Source: Rhyacichthys aspro (lineage: Eukaryota; Chordata; Actinopteri; Gobiiformes; Rhyacichthyidae). From it: a stretch of 64,000 nt of DNA. The notes under the pieces were generated by a model, which saw only the letters and a list, made by a program, of their open reading frames with translations, was not told the DNA's origin and made no database searches. The DNA lies in contig CM072149.1 of NCBI GenBank assembly GCA_036850595.1, forward strand, positions 844,001 to 908,000, given 5' to 3'. Both the position numbers and the translations under genes were made by a program. This document shows positions 22,344 through 34,993 of this stretch, in pieces. Numbering within the stretch: the stretch's first letter is position 1; each line of letters starts with the position of its first letter.

Positions 22344-24611
22344 ATCCGAATGTAACGTAAAGAACATGCGCAAACTACCACGTCAACCCAACATTTGCAA
22401 AGCTAACGCAGGGCTATGCAGATTTCCAAAACCTCCACAAATGAGATTCATCCATAGCAGGATAAGACATGTTCCATGTGCGTCAGGTACATGACAAGAT
22501 CACACTCTGCGCGTCAAGTTAATTTTCGAATCCCATCCGTCCTTCCCCTCCCTTCATTCTCTGTCATTTTCAGGGAGAAAGGTGCCGTAGCCATATGACA
22601 GTAATTAACAACTGACAAAAATATCCCTTCCCTTAACATGAGGTGGGAAACGACAAAAGCTCCAGTTATTTTCTCATTAATTTACCAGGCCTGCTCTTAT
22701 GGCTCTGACACAGAAAAGTCAAGCGAGGCGATCGTGATTAAAGGAGAGACTTTCATTTCTTTTTACATCATTTAGCATCAAGTGACACCGAAAATAATGC
22801 ATCATATTTTTTTTGTGAATCTGTCCTAACATTTAAATACCACATAAAACAATTCCAATTAATTAAGGACAAAATAGACCCCAATCCACTGTCAAACATA
22901 TAGATTACTTGAAACTTGTAAGTAATCGGTACTGTTTAGTGCCTCTTTTCTGGTCTTGTTACTAAAGTTAGTGTGGTCTCCATTGTAAGTGGCTGACAGA
23001 TGGTTTGATTTTCACAGATAGCAGACTCTGCCTGTCTGTTTGGCTACCTCTACCCTCCTACCCTGTTACTTCCTTTTGTAAATCAATAATAGGATCTGAC
23101 TGCTATGGATTTTTGACTTCTGTTGTGTGTAGATTAGAGCTGGACCTTTAACACCTGAACGCGGAGGTTGGCACATGAATGGAGTGGGCATCTCTGCAGT
23201 TGTCAAAGGAAATCTGATCTGTGTTCGTTATTTTTTTTGAAGCCCAGGATTCCCCAGGACTCTTAAAAGAATGTGACGTTACCATTTTGCATTTATACAT
23301 AAGAATGAACAGAGTAGAAAGCTGACCGTCGCGTTTGAGGGAATCTGATTTGTCAGTGACAGATAAAGATGGGTTGGTTACGTTTAATGATTTTATTTAA
23401 ATGCTATGTAAATATGATGCATCATTTATAGATTCACGCTCTCTTAACATATAGACGGTTATCACTGAAAATCCATAACAATATTAATAATAATGGCGAT
23501 GGCTGTATCGGACAAATTACAATAGTTGTCACTCGCTGAAAAGATTTAAACCTCACCGTTTGTCCACACAAATAAGTAATTTAAAGAAAAGTTAATCTTC
23601 TCTGGTTATAGAGCATTTATTTATTGTTAGCCAGTGACTTCCTGAATGAATTAGAGCTTTTATTCGTTGAGCTGTATTGATATTTTGCAAAACACTCTTT
23701 TTACATATTTAAATCGAGAACCTGGTCTAACTCTGTCACCTCTGACTGGTTACTGTCTTCTAATGACTTCTTGTAAATATCACATATAATAAGTCCGATA
23801 AGTCAGTGTTTAGTCTCACTTAGTCTTCCTAGTCCTGGTCGTCAGTGGCTCGGCATCAAAGAGCCAGCCACAGCTTCATCTCAGCCATAACTCACAGATA
23901 GAAACACCTCCCGGATGTGTCTGGGTGCCAGAGTTGATCATTCACGTTTGTTCTAAAACAAGAGAGAAGTAGAAGACAAATGTGGCACTAGCCATCACTG
24001 AAGCTACACCCCCAGCCACGTGGCACCAGAGTGGGGACTAGGTGCCATTACGCCTGCGTATTTAAAGCCACCTAAATGTGTGGAGCAGGTGGTGCACAAT
24101 GCACTCTTGTTATTTGGTCGGTGCAGTCAAGATGGCAGATTTCAGAACGCTTTCAAATGGCACATAACAGGGAGAAGCCTCACAGGACTGCCAAGAACAG
24201 TATCACCAGGAGCCAAAGAGGAGCAGCCGGAGGGAGCAGCTACCTTTGCGACGGAGAGCAGGCATGCGTACGTAAATGTTTAACAACCAGAAACCACCCC
24301 GTATCAATCTGAGAGTAGTGCAAGTTTTTTTGGAAAGTACATCACTTCTTATTTAAAAATCATTATTGACGGGGAATGATAGTGAGACATTGATTGTATT
24401 GACTAATTGACCATTTCAAGGGAAAGATTTGAAAGGCTTTACAAGTGATTAATTAGAATGATTGAGAATGTTGTGTATAAGCTGTTTATTTTAATTTATT
24501 GGGATATATAAAGTACCTACCTACCTCCCAATTATCAGTGCCATATCCTTTAAATGCATTTTAGGCTCAAAATAATAATAATAAATAGATCAGCCCTCGA
24601 AGTTAGGAAAT
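22344..24611. other. unique non-coding DNA
   Basis: No repeat family or exon recognised over about 2.3 kb. 23860-24290 is less AT-rich. Two overlapping plus-strand frames at 24020-24312 have no domain. Confidence 0.4.
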
Positions 24612-25108
24612 GAAAAGATGAAAAAGGAGTTGCCCCCTTCCTTATTTCTTATTTTTTGCACATTTGTCACTTAAATGTTTCAGATCATCAAACTAATTTA
24701 AATGTTAGACAAAGATAACTCAGTTAAACACAAAATGCAGTTTGTAAGCTTTCCCCAAAAGTCTTAGGGATCATCAAGATGTTTGTAGGCAAAAGTGAGA
24801 TGAGCCTTTATGTTCTTTTTAGTCAACAGTGGCTTTTACTTTGGAACTCTGCCATGGATGCCATTTTTGCCCCGTGAACACTGACCACCGGCCACTCCAG
24901 TACCAAACCTTTAGAAAAGACTTTTTGACTTTTTTGACATCTTTTGGCCTACTTCACTTTGTCAGGTTCTATTTAAGTGATTTCTTGATTCAACAGGTCT
25001 GGCAGTAACTTTATTTGATGATCTAAAACATTTAAATGTGACAAATGTGCAAAAAAAAAAAAAAAAAAAAAACTCAGGAAGGTGGTAACTCCTTTTTCAT
25101 TGCACTGT
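24612..25108 (-). mobile_element. Tc1-like internally deleted derivative with long inverted repeats
   Basis: The outer part reads ATGAAAAAGGAGTTGCCCCC on the left, and its inverse (ACTCCTTTTTCATTGCACTG) ends at 25108. Inverted repeats extend about 100 bp inward (TTTCAGATCATCAAACTAAT versus ATTTGATGATCTAAAAC). The middle is a short antisense piece of transposase (GCCATGGATGCCATTTTTGCC) related to the copy at 3654-4784. Right end borders TA; left edge is approximate. Confidence 0.8.
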
Positions 25109-25189
25109 AAATGTTTGTTACAAAGTTGTTGTTTTCAGGGGGAAATGTCACACCCTTTATCCAAGTCTTTTTTTTTTTTTTTTTTGTGA

Positions 25190-26205
25190 CACATAGCTTA
25201 CGATCCCTAGAGACTGTTTCATTTATCACTGAATGTGAATGTATGCACCAAATTTAACACATTTACAACATTTTTTCAGGCTTCATTTAGGCCTTGTATC
25301 AGGCCAGTATTTTGTACACACTTGTACTTGGCTCAGTGGAGTTTTTTGTTCAGGGACACGAGGATAGTATGTCCCAAATTTCATCCATTTACAACAAACC
25401 ATTTTTTTTTTTTTTTTTTTTTTGGCATGTAATAGTAGCTCATTGCATAGAATTTCTTTTTGGTTTATATGGTCGGTTTTGGTCATTGCCATGGCAACAC
25501 AATAGCAACTAGGGCATGGACCCAATTGACTTTTATGTTTCTTTCCATAAAAAAAAGCCTTTTTGTTTTTGGTCCGTAGACAATTAGCATTAATTTTCCA
25601 GTCGTTTCCATGGCAACATTGCATTTAAGGCATGGGTGCAAGAGAGTTTTTGGTTGTTGTGACATCGTGTTTGTGTGTGCCATAATTTGTGTATTTCTGT
25701 CCCATAGTGATTTTCTTTTAAATCTCTAGTTACTGTGCCCATTGTCACTATTTCCACATATATGTGCTCAGGGCTGAGGAGTGAATAAGTGATTCAAGTT
25801 TAAGCCAATTTGAACATCACATGTGTGAGTTATAACAATTTAAGAGTTTCGCAAAAAAATTGCTATTATTGTAGCTGTGCTGGGTGAAAATCATAACACT
25901 TTTGTGGAGAATTTGGATAACTTTTGATGGCACATTTCTCCAGATTATCTCGTGTAAATGTGAGCTCCTTCAGGCTAAAAACCTAGGATGAGTTTGTTAA
26001 AATACACGTGCAATTTTTCCTGAACTCTTATTTTGAAATTTCAATCCAAAATGGCTGACTTCCTGCTTGTTTAATAATAGCTGTTACAATGCACCAAAAG
26101 CAAAAATTCGTAGATTCTGCCCCAGTGAGGGATCCACAAGTTACATAGGAATCAAAAAGTGCCCCTCTAGGTGATGCTGTCGCGCCACTTTGGCCAAATT
26201 TGGTG
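25190..26205. mobile_element. old interspersed repeat block, class unknown
   Basis: The text (CCAAATTTCATCCATTTACAA, TTGCCATGGCAACAC, AAATGGCTGACTTCCTG, GTGCCCCTCTAGGTGATG) resembles a widespread teleost repeat that I know only by its motifs. CCATGGCAAC occurs twice (about 25490 and 25610), each followed by AGGCATGG-like or AGGGCATGG words, suggesting an internal duplication of about 120 bp. T runs interrupt it at 25400-25424. Open frames here are not credible genes. Confidence 0.45.
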
Positions 26206-26768
26206 AGTTTACGCTAACGTTAAACGTCCCAAAATTAAGACTGAAGTTGTGAAGCGTTTTCAGTTTGGTTTAGTTAGTCCGATCTCGACTAAAATACCAC
26301 CACTGTGTACTGTATGAACATTATCTCTTACTGAAACTCAGCAGGTCCTATGTCTTATCCACCTTTTCAAACGAGCCCACAGATGCACCCCTTTTCCACA
26401 CTTCGCTCCCACCGACACAGGACTGCGTGCACACGAGCACACACACTCGACCCACCTCCAACACTGTTTGTAATGAAATGTAACACTTGGAAGAGAAGAG
26501 GTAGACGGACCACCTGTGTATCCACTTGGTGTTTGCTTTCAGACAAACAGCCGAGAGAAGAGAGAAAAGACAAGCAGTAAATTCAGTCTGAAGAGAGAAA
26601 ATATAGATGGATAGCAGTTGGACTGACAAAAAAAGGCCACACATATATATTTAGTCAATATTAATAAACAACATATATTACTACACCAGGTATAGTTACC
26701 TTGTAATGTCACTTTGTTATCAAGGCACCAAGCACCCATGAGTTTGTCAATGGTTTAAGGCTTCAGAT
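26206..26768. other. unique non-coding DNA
   Basis: No feature recognised. Four short open frames overlap on both strands at 26350-26740, indicating chance. Confidence 0.4.
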
Positions 26769-27283
26769 CAGAAGATGGTGGCACTTGGGAAGCTTTTGAA
26801 TGTGAGTTTTACAAAAGTTATCTTTAACTATTATTTTCCTCCGTTTATGGGAACTGATTTTAGTTGGATTTGAACAGGTTTAAGATGAATTTTAACAGGT
26901 TTTAGATGGATTTGAGCAGGTTTTAGGTGGATTTGAACTGGTTTAAGTTGAATTTGAATAGGTTTTGATGGATTTGAGCAGGTTTTAGTTGGATTTGAAC
27001 CTGTTTATGATGGATTTAAATTGGTTTTGTTTGGATTTGAACTGATTTTACATGTATTTGAACTGATTTCAGTTGGATTTGAACTGGTTTTAGGTGGAAC
27101 TGGACAGATTTTAGATGTATTTTTACAGGTTTTATTTGGATTTGTGCAGATTATTTATATATTTTTAGCAAAAACTGGTTTAAGATTCATGAACAAATTT
27201 AAATTAAAACCTAGTGCCAAATATATCTCCTTCTAAATGCATTGGAGGGCCACATAAAACATTGTAAAAGGGCCGCATTTGGC
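26769..27283 (+). mobile_element. A5: hAT (Buster-type) element, both ends truncated
   Basis: Starts inside the leader (CAGAAGATGGTGGCACTTGG) and runs through about 13 minisatellite units (26860-27160), then the GCCAAATATATCTCCTTCTAAATGC and GGAGGGCCACATAAAACATTG tail, and stops after GGCCGCATTTGGC. Neither terminal inverted repeat nor a duplication remains. Confidence 0.85.
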
Positions 27284-30200
27284 TGGGCTGTTTTAGAAGT
27301 GGCCCCATTGTATTTCTGTGTTTATTATACTTTATTATTTTCCTGATGGTTATGTTTTTTGGCGTATTACTTTTTCCTATTGGATTATTGCCTTTAGGAG
27401 TAGTTATAGGTTATGTGTATGTGTTGTCAGATATACATTGTGCATTGCTTGTAACATTTCACGTGGGCTAAAAGTAACTTTTCACTTCTGAAAGATGAAA
27501 ATATGCCTATGGGGTGAAAGCAAAGTAACACCCTTTAGCCATGCATGATAACAATTGTTTTTTTTGTTTTTTAATTTTCAAATGAAAGTGCTTAAACCTT
27601 TGTTTTCAGCCAATGTCTGAGCCTGAACTGTGCCAGTTTTAGCGTGTGCCAGCTCTCTGACCAAGGTTATCACAGGGTCTGAGCTGACAGCCAAAGCAAC
27701 AAAGTGAAATCAAAGACAATTGTCCTTTAAGAAAAGATATTTTGGAGGAACGCTTGCTTTGAGAAGGATGCTCTCAGATGTGTCTACCTCTTAAACCACC
27801 TAAGGTGCACTCACACTTGTGCACAACAACAAGAGAACAATGGCCTCTTTGTAAGCGAGCCAGAGAGGAACAGAGCACGGCTACAGAACGATGCCAGTAG
27901 ACTTGCACAAAAGAGTGAACTTCACACACCCCCACACATATGTACCTCAACCAAGAAGAAAGAAGCGCCGCTACTTCTAAACCGGGCCTGACACGGCTAG
28001 TCACAGTCAGAGGCCTTGATCAGGATTTGCTCGCAGGACCTCCTACTCAGAATATGACGAGGGGGGGTTAAAAAAGCTGAGGGCCATGTCAGAGGAAAAA
28101 GGGGAACCCGGCAACATCTGCAGTCTGCGTTGTTGATAGCGCCGTTGCCAGTTTGGAGTCAGATCACAGGGCTGGAGACGCCGCAGTCTGGGCTCTACCT
28201 CTTGGCCAAGCTCCTCTCTTCTCAGATCCATACTTCCAAACCTCCTAGCTACCACCTGTTAGTTCATCTGCAGCGGAGGGAGAGGACACCGCGATGCGCT
28301 CGAGTCCAACTCTGCTCCGTTCTTTGTGCGCATCTCCACCGCTCCTCAGAGATCCCGCTTTTGGAGGTTTAGAACACCCACGACAGAGTTTTTCCGGACT
28401 TGGAAAGGTTCGGGGTAATTTCCGTTTCATCTTCCCCAGAGTTGAGGCTTTGATGTGAGAAGACTGGAGTCACAAATCCTTGTCCATTTACCATCAGAGA
28501 GCATCCCCTATCTCTGGGCTTGGCACGGCCCCACATGGCTAACGATTTGAGACGCTTTAATTAGGCCAAAATGTGTCTAAAGATGCGTTGGTGCCCCCAG
28601 ACTTCCAGCACTTTCCAGGCTAAACTGATAAATAGACTAAATGTCGATGTAGCAGGGATTTAAGAGGAGTATTTTCTTTAATTTTCTGTCTTTGAGTATT
28701 TCATAATTCCCCACTGCAGGGCCACATGTGGGAGGGGCTTAATTTTGAAGCATTCCAGTTGGTTCAGATGGTGCGCTGAGATGGATGATTTGCTAAAAAT
28801 GCTGGGTTAGGATTGAGAGTATTAATATACACAGCAATTCATTCACATACATGTATTCCAAATTATTATGTTTACTAATGTGTCTCATTTAAAGTCGTCA
28901 CACACATTATTTGGAGATGCAGACAGGAGCAACACCACAAATATAAAACCATGTGCTGATGTAAATCTGTCTTTGATAAAAAAAAATAATAAATTCAAAG
29001 TTATTGCCATAGGTCTTACTTTCTTCTATTAGGAATCTTTAGAACAAAGTGGGTAAAAAACTAACAATCACACACAGAGCTAAATCAAATCCTGTCCACA
29101 AACTTGTTTCTTTGCTTTAATTTCGACCTTCCATCCGTCCGTGTGGATTTCCAGCAATAGATAGCATGCTTTTTTGTGTCAGCATTGATTTTTCTCTCTC
29201 CCTCCACCTTATTCTCCTTTTAATAGAGGAGTGGATTCTTCAAAGCCCCTTGTTTGCCCAAAGCAAGCTTGAAATTCTTTCCTTTCAAAGCGCCATTGCT
29301 TCTTTGTAGTTACCATCCCTTGTCTCATCGGGTAAGGGCAAGGCAAGACGGAAACCTCTCAAGGTACCAAAGGTAGCTGTGAATCCCCCCCATGTAGGTG
29401 TGTGAAGTTCTGGTGCCCATCTCTGAATCGATACCATCTCCCCCTTAAGCTTCTAAGTATGTGTTTGGATAGGTATTTCCAGAGCTTAAATCAAAGGCCT
29501 TTTCTTCACAGATTCGGCGCCAGACAACTTTCTCCAAGCCAGGCCAAACAACAACAGCCCTGCAACTTCTGAAAGTGTTCACAGAAGTCTGGAGTTGTTG
29601 TTACACGAGTCTTGTGCTGTCTGCTCAATTACAAGTTGTTGTTTCTTCCTGTGTCTGGCTGTCGCTCTCTCTGTCTATCTCCTCTCAGACGACCGGAGGT
29701 GTTAAAAAGGAACCGACGGGGGATCTGGGCTCCATTATGCAGGTCTGTTCCTGCCGCCTCTTCGCACCTCATATTGCATTTTTGCCCGTCGAGGCACACA
29801 ATTTGACACGCGCACAAGAGCACGTACGCCAAGGGAGTTGAACTTTGTCGGTCTCCGGTGCCAGGTGTGGGGCTAAGAGGTGCCCTGGTCCCTTCAGGCT
29901 GTGGAGCGACATTCACAAAGAAAAAAAGAATAGTAATAAAGTGCTATTGTGGTCGGTGTGTGGGCGATGCTGTGCTGAGAGTTTGTGGACACTGACTGAT
30001 GAAGAAAAGGCAGTGGAAAGCCTGATATTAAAACGGTGATATTTATAAGTGTTCACATTTGGTCGGAAGCACTGTTTTAAGTTAGAGAGTGAACAAAACA
30101 GTTTAAAGATGATCCACTGTGACTTATTATATTGTTTAAACACATAATTGAATAATACTTTGTGTAAGTTATAATCTGTCTGTCATAAATCAAATTGAGG

Positions 30201-30385
30201 CCTAAAATCAAATCAACACTTTGCAAAAATCACTGTGAGGGAGTTGTGTGAGCATTTTCACAACAATTAGCCATTAACTTCACAGAAGATAAGTTATGCT
30301 AATGTGTGTGATACCAACACAGGCCATTCACCCGCTTAACCAGACTGACACTACTATCTTATTGGGTGTAAAGCTCTGGTTAGAC
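27284..30385. other. unique non-coding DNA, longest repeat-free run of the window
   Basis: About 3.1 kb without recognised repeats. 27600-28440 and 29480-29900 are GC-richer with CpGs and overlapping frames on both strands. One of these blocks could be conserved non-coding DNA; no exon can be supported. Confidence 0.4.
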
Positions 30386-30826
30386 CAGTGGTGGGCAAAC
30401 TAAGGCGCGGGGGCCACATGCGGCCCGTTGAGGTGTGTAATGCGGCCCGCCAAGCATTTACAAATTATTTATAATTTAAGACAGCATATATTAGGCCATT
30501 TTTCTTCAATACCTTGTACTTTTGCTAAAGGTACCATCATATCTACAGACAGAAAATATCCATTCACACTTCAAGTTTTTAATATGGAGTGGACAGAGCT
30601 ATTTTTTGACAAAGTACAGTCAGTACCATATGTCTTATTTGCCAAGAAACTGTTTTTCAAAGAACATAATTAGCCACCACTTTTCCATCAAACATTATAC
30701 TAATAAGTCTGTGCAAGAAATGATAATTTACAGGTTTACTCATATAATTTATATTAGTTTATAGTTTACTGGTCCGGCCCGTCTGTCAGAGTTTAAAACA
30801 CAGTGTGGCCCTTGAGCCAAAAAGTC
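30386..30826 (+). mobile_element. hAT-type non-autonomous element, right end decayed
   Basis: Left end CAGTGGTGGGCAAACTAAGG with GCGGGGGCCACATGCGGCCC. The right part CAGTGTGGCCCTTGAGCC is the usual inverse side of this teleost family, but the last bases have diverged. The left-flank octamer GGTTAGAC has central TA as in family A; no clean right copy is visible. Open frames at 30428-30764 have no transposase motif. Confidence 0.65.
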
Positions 30827-31883
30827 TACTTTAGAACTGACTGTTTCCAAATTAAATCAAGTTTCCTTCTGTGTCAACTTTTACCATTATGATTACCTGG
30901 ATGACTGAAAACCTACACATAATCCCAGCTGACTATTTTACAGATGAGCCATCTCCCATGTCCTGCCTTTTATCTCTCTTCAGGCTTCACATTAAGCCAG
31001 AGTCTACAGAAAACATCACTATTTAAACTCTACGTCCAGATACCTTTGTTGTAACCTTTTATTTGCTTTTATCTAGTTTTGCCGACCGCTGCATTGTGTG
31101 GGACAGCTTTTAAACTGTGCTTTGTTTAAGCATCACATTGAGCATATTTACATGCAGTTTGAAATACATTTTTACAGAGTATTCTCAGTGGGATGCACCC
31201 GTTTTGAAATCTCACTGTGCGCTCTCTTGAAGTACAGTATCTTCTGGTTTTCCGGAGATGCTCTACCAGGAAATGAAAGTCGACATTGACCACCCAGCCC
31301 ACATCCAAACCTCCTCTGACCCCCTCTATCCCTGCCATGAATAATACATAGCGCCCCCGCTACCTGTTTGACTGAGTACGTGTGGGGTCGGCGCGGCTGA
31401 GCTCACTCAGGAAAGCAGCCAGCGAGCCGGCCGCTGAGGCCTGACCCTGCACACGTACGTGCACACGCTCATGCACAGACATGAGCACGCGCGCGCTGAC
31501 ATAGGTTTAGACACACACATCCGTGAAGTCTGCAGGCACACTGGCAAATAAAGCCCACACATCCTCTGTGTACCTTGGAGGCAGGTTGGGGGTGAAGTGA
31601 ACACTGCTGGCAGTAAGGTGAGCAGCTGTGCAATGCCACGGATGAGAGACGAGCATCAGGAGGCATGCACTGTACACTCTGTGTGAATTACAATTTGTCT
31701 CAGGAGTTTTTGTTGTGCAGTAAAGTGATGCATATGAGTGTTGTGGGTGAATCTATATGCACCATTCGGCATTCGGTTCCACCGGTGAAAACTTTTTTTC
31801 TTTAAACAGACGCAGTTTTAATGAATATAAATTGCATTAAAATATAAAAAATAAATATTTATATTAAAAGTCTGTTTTATTAT
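30827..31883. other. unique non-coding DNA
   Basis: 31380-31640 is GC-rich with alternating purine/pyrimidine words (CACACGTACGTGCACAC, GCACGCGCGCGC) that could favour Z-DNA. Nothing else is recognised. Confidence 0.4.
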
Positions 31884-32012
31884 GCCCTGCGACGAACTGG
31901 CCACTGTCCAGGGTGTACCCCGCCTAAAGCCCAAAGCTGCTGGGATAGGCTCTAGCCACCCACGACCCCCAAAACGGGACTAAGCGGTAGAAAATGAATG
32001 AATGAATGGATG
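31884..32012 (+). mobile_element. LINE2-type/SINE 3' tail
   Basis: CCCTGCGACGAACTGGCC, CCAGGGTGTACCCCGCC, GCTGGGATAGGCTCTAG, then ACGGGACTAAGCGG and a GAAT tetramer tail. This is the well-known 3' region of abundant fish LINE/SINE elements, with the tail giving plus orientation. 5' truncated. Confidence 0.75.
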
Positions 32013-33124
32013 TTTTATTATAAATATTGTCAAGATTAGAGTCCTAAAGTTTAATTACAATAAAAAAGGAAAGAAAGTCAGAAAACTTCATAAAAGACTA
32101 CACAGTTTCTTAGAGATATTCTGAGTGTCATGTCAAGCCTGATGCTGCCCAGTTGTTGTTGTTGTGTAACTTTGATCTGAATGTCTGATGAGATATTAAC
32201 ATTTTGCTTAGTGGCGGATCATGTTTTGCATTTTGAAACATGTTTTCCCCTGATTTGCCTATTCTTTAGTGTTTCTCCCAATCGTGCTCGTTGTGTGTGT
32301 TGGGGGTTGGTGTGCCCCGCCTGGAGCAATTTCCTTCTCCCAAGCAACCTGAATGCTTTTGGAAAGGGAAGTGGAGTGCACACAAGTGAGATGATCAAAT
32401 AAATCAGAGAGGTTTGTCTCTTCTGTCTGAAACATGAATATTAAGTGTATTAGGATCATAGGACGCAGTGAATATGTCAGCAGCCTAATCCTCACTGATC
32501 TGCTGGTCACTTTGGCTTTGTGTTGGAGCTCCACACAAGGCGTTTAGGTGACATCCACAGTGACTCAGAAACTGGAAATGAAGCCAGCGGCCCTCAGCCA
32601 ACACTCTTAACCACCCCCACATTTTCTGACCAATGAGAGCGCTCCCTCTGGGCCAATCAGCAACAAATAAGTCACTTTGTCCTGATGCGTACCGTCCCTC
32701 GTGACAAAAAATAGCCATAATGTCCAATGTCAACATCTAATTATAAGTGTTTGAAATAAAACCTAGCATATACATAACTAATGAATGTTTAAATTAAAAC
32801 AAGGTTAAATGGTGGAGCTTTACTATAGACCTGAGCTAATGTTCTGTTCAAAATGTAGAAATGCTAAGGTCTAAAGGAGACTTTAAGAAGGTTTAATATG
32901 TTTAACCCTAAATTCTGGATATTATTTACACAAATATCCATTAAACAGATAATAAATACAAAAAAGGCAGATTGATAAGTTGTATTTGGGTTCTATTTTT
33001 CAGTAGATCAGATTTTCGTAGATAAATATGAAGATTATTTAAGGCATATCTAATTATAGAGCTTTAAAAATAACTCATGATTGGTTAAGGTATGTGTTAC
33101 ATATATCTTACAGATGGATCTCAT
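32013..33124. other. unique AT-rich non-coding DNA
   Basis: No repeat or exon recognised. Overlapping short frames on both strands near 32180-32740 have no signature. Confidence 0.4.
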
Positions 33125-33262
33125 GAACAATATTAATAAACAATTTCATTTATAAAGCACTTTTCAGTCCAGAGAATGTCAGAGTCCTACAAAATACTAA
33201 AAACAGTCAACACATAAAAGCCTTTCGGAATAGAATGGTCTTCAAAACTTAACATACACTTG
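33125..33262 (-). mobile_element. LINE 3' end relic
   Basis: CAATTTCATTTATAAAGCACTTTTC reads, on the minus strand, as the AAAGTGCTTTATAAAT core seen at fish LINE 3' ends and at 1262-1280. The adjoining ACACATAAAAGCC...GAATAGAATGGTCTTCAAA fits the same type. No tail repeat is clear. Confidence 0.4.
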
Positions 33263-33540
33263 AAAATTTAAATACTTAAACAGATGATTTGTTTGTATTT
33301 AATGTTTCTGGTCAATTGCACACCAAAGAATAAAAGTACCAAAGCAGATTCTTTTTGTTTTCTTACATCTTTGTACACCTTTATCTTTGCCTTACATTAT
33401 TTATTTTATTAAATGTAGTTATCAAACATCCTATTCATCAGTAATTTGTAAAAACAATATGTAATTTTCTTGAATAGTTTCCTTGATATCCCTTATCTTA
33501 CATTGTCAGACCATTTAAGATAATCACAATAATGCACAAA
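33263..33540. other. unique AT-rich DNA
   Basis: No feature recognised. Confidence 0.4.
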
Positions 33541-34246
33541 TCAAATGTTCATGTAAATCCACATTCGTGTCGATTGCACTTTCTTCCTCTGGATCTCTGT
33601 CTGTGTTCGGAGTTGCTTAACTGACAGGTGTGCCACAAAGCGAGGCCGACCTGTGCGACACCTTCCCCGGGCCAGATGGCGGTGTAAAAGGCGACAAGAG
33701 CAGCACGGATCTGCCAGAGCAATCTGCCGCGAGCAGGTGTCGGCTAATTGTCTCCGCGAAGTGAGGCGGCGTCGGGCCCGTGCCAGCGCTACCTGAGTGG
33801 AAACAAATATCTTCATTTAGCCCGCTTTGTCGGGGGAGCTGGAGACATAATAGGCCGAACCCAGAACAAGAGGTGGCTGGTGGGCTGCGGCGCGACGAAA
33901 ACAAGTGCCGCTTTGTCTGGCGCACAAGCCGCCGCGATCCCTCTCAAACCGTTTAGTGTCAAAATGCTCGTGGCGGTCGTAATCGGGCTCGAGTGGATAC
34001 TGAAGGCAGAGCAGGGGAGGTTTGGCAAATGCTGAAGGAGATTTTGAATGAACGTCTTCCAATATTTCATCGAGTTTAGCGTGTTATTGAAATGTGGCAC
34101 AGATCACTTCGACTTGAAAGCAAACTTTCATCGTTATGACGATAAAATCTCAAGGAGAGTAAAGAGGCCGTCTGTCCATTACATTCACACAATCTCCGAC
34201 GACCCTAATATCATTTTTAAGCTGTGTTTTAATACAGAATTACATA
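33541..34246. other. CpG-rich unique block, candidate conserved regulatory element or CpG island
   Basis: The most CpG-dense interval of the window (about 33600-34010), with sharp AT-rich flanks and no internal repeats. Several frames stay open on both strands at once (for example plus 33748-34035 and minus 33617-33925), as expected from GC richness rather than a gene. No domain recognised. Confidence 0.35.
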
Positions 34247-34254
34247 ATCTAAAG

Positions 34255-34985
34255 CAGTGGTGTCAAACTGAAATTGGTGAAGGGCCATGAAAGTTGATAA
34301 GAATCCTATCAGGGGTCGAAGATGGTGACATTTGGAAGCTTTGGAATGTGAGATTTCATCTTCATTTGAGTCTTACAAAGGTTATCACACAAACAATCAT
34401 TTTCTCTTTATGGAAACTGGTTTTAGTTGGATTTCAACAAGTTTTAGTCAGATTATAACAGGTTTTAGTCAGATTATAACAAGTTTTAGATGGATGTAAA
34501 CAGGTTTTAGTCAGATTTGAACAGGTTTTAGTTGGATTTGAACAGGTTTTAGTTGGATTTCAACAAGTTTTAGTCAGATTATAACAGGTTTTAGTCAGAT
34601 TTCAACAAGTTTTAGATGGATGTAAACAGGTTTTAGTCAGATTTGAACAGGTTTTAGTTGGATTTCAACAAGTTTTAGTCAGATTATACAGGTTTTAGTC
34701 AGATTATAACAAGTTTTAGATGGATGTAAACAGGTTTTAGTCAGATTTGAACACGTTTTAGTTGGATTTCAACAGACTGTATATGATTCCAACAGGTTTT
34801 GGTTGAATTTGACAAAATTCAAATACAAATTCTTTGTAGCAAAACTCAAATCCATCTAAAACATGCTCCAATTCAATGAATAAAACCTAGTGCCAAAAAT
34901 ATCTCCTGCAAAACATATTGAAGGGCCACATAAAACATTGCAAAGGGACACATTTGTCCCCCGGGCCTTGAGTTTGACACGTGTG
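34255..34985 (+). mobile_element. A6: hAT (Buster-type) element, A4 subfamily
   Basis: Left end CAGTGGTGTCAAACTG and right end GAGTTTGACACGTGTG. Duplications ATCTAAAG (34247-34254) and ATCTAGAG (34986-34993) differ at one base. The array (about 34420-34775) uses the same unit types and five-unit order as A4 with fewer repeats. Confidence 0.92.
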
Positions 34986-34993
34986 ATCTAGAG

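Noticed and set aside
33748..34035. 95-codon plus-strand frame in the CpG-rich block
   Set aside because: Overlapping minus-strand frames of equal length and no domain; attributed to high GC.
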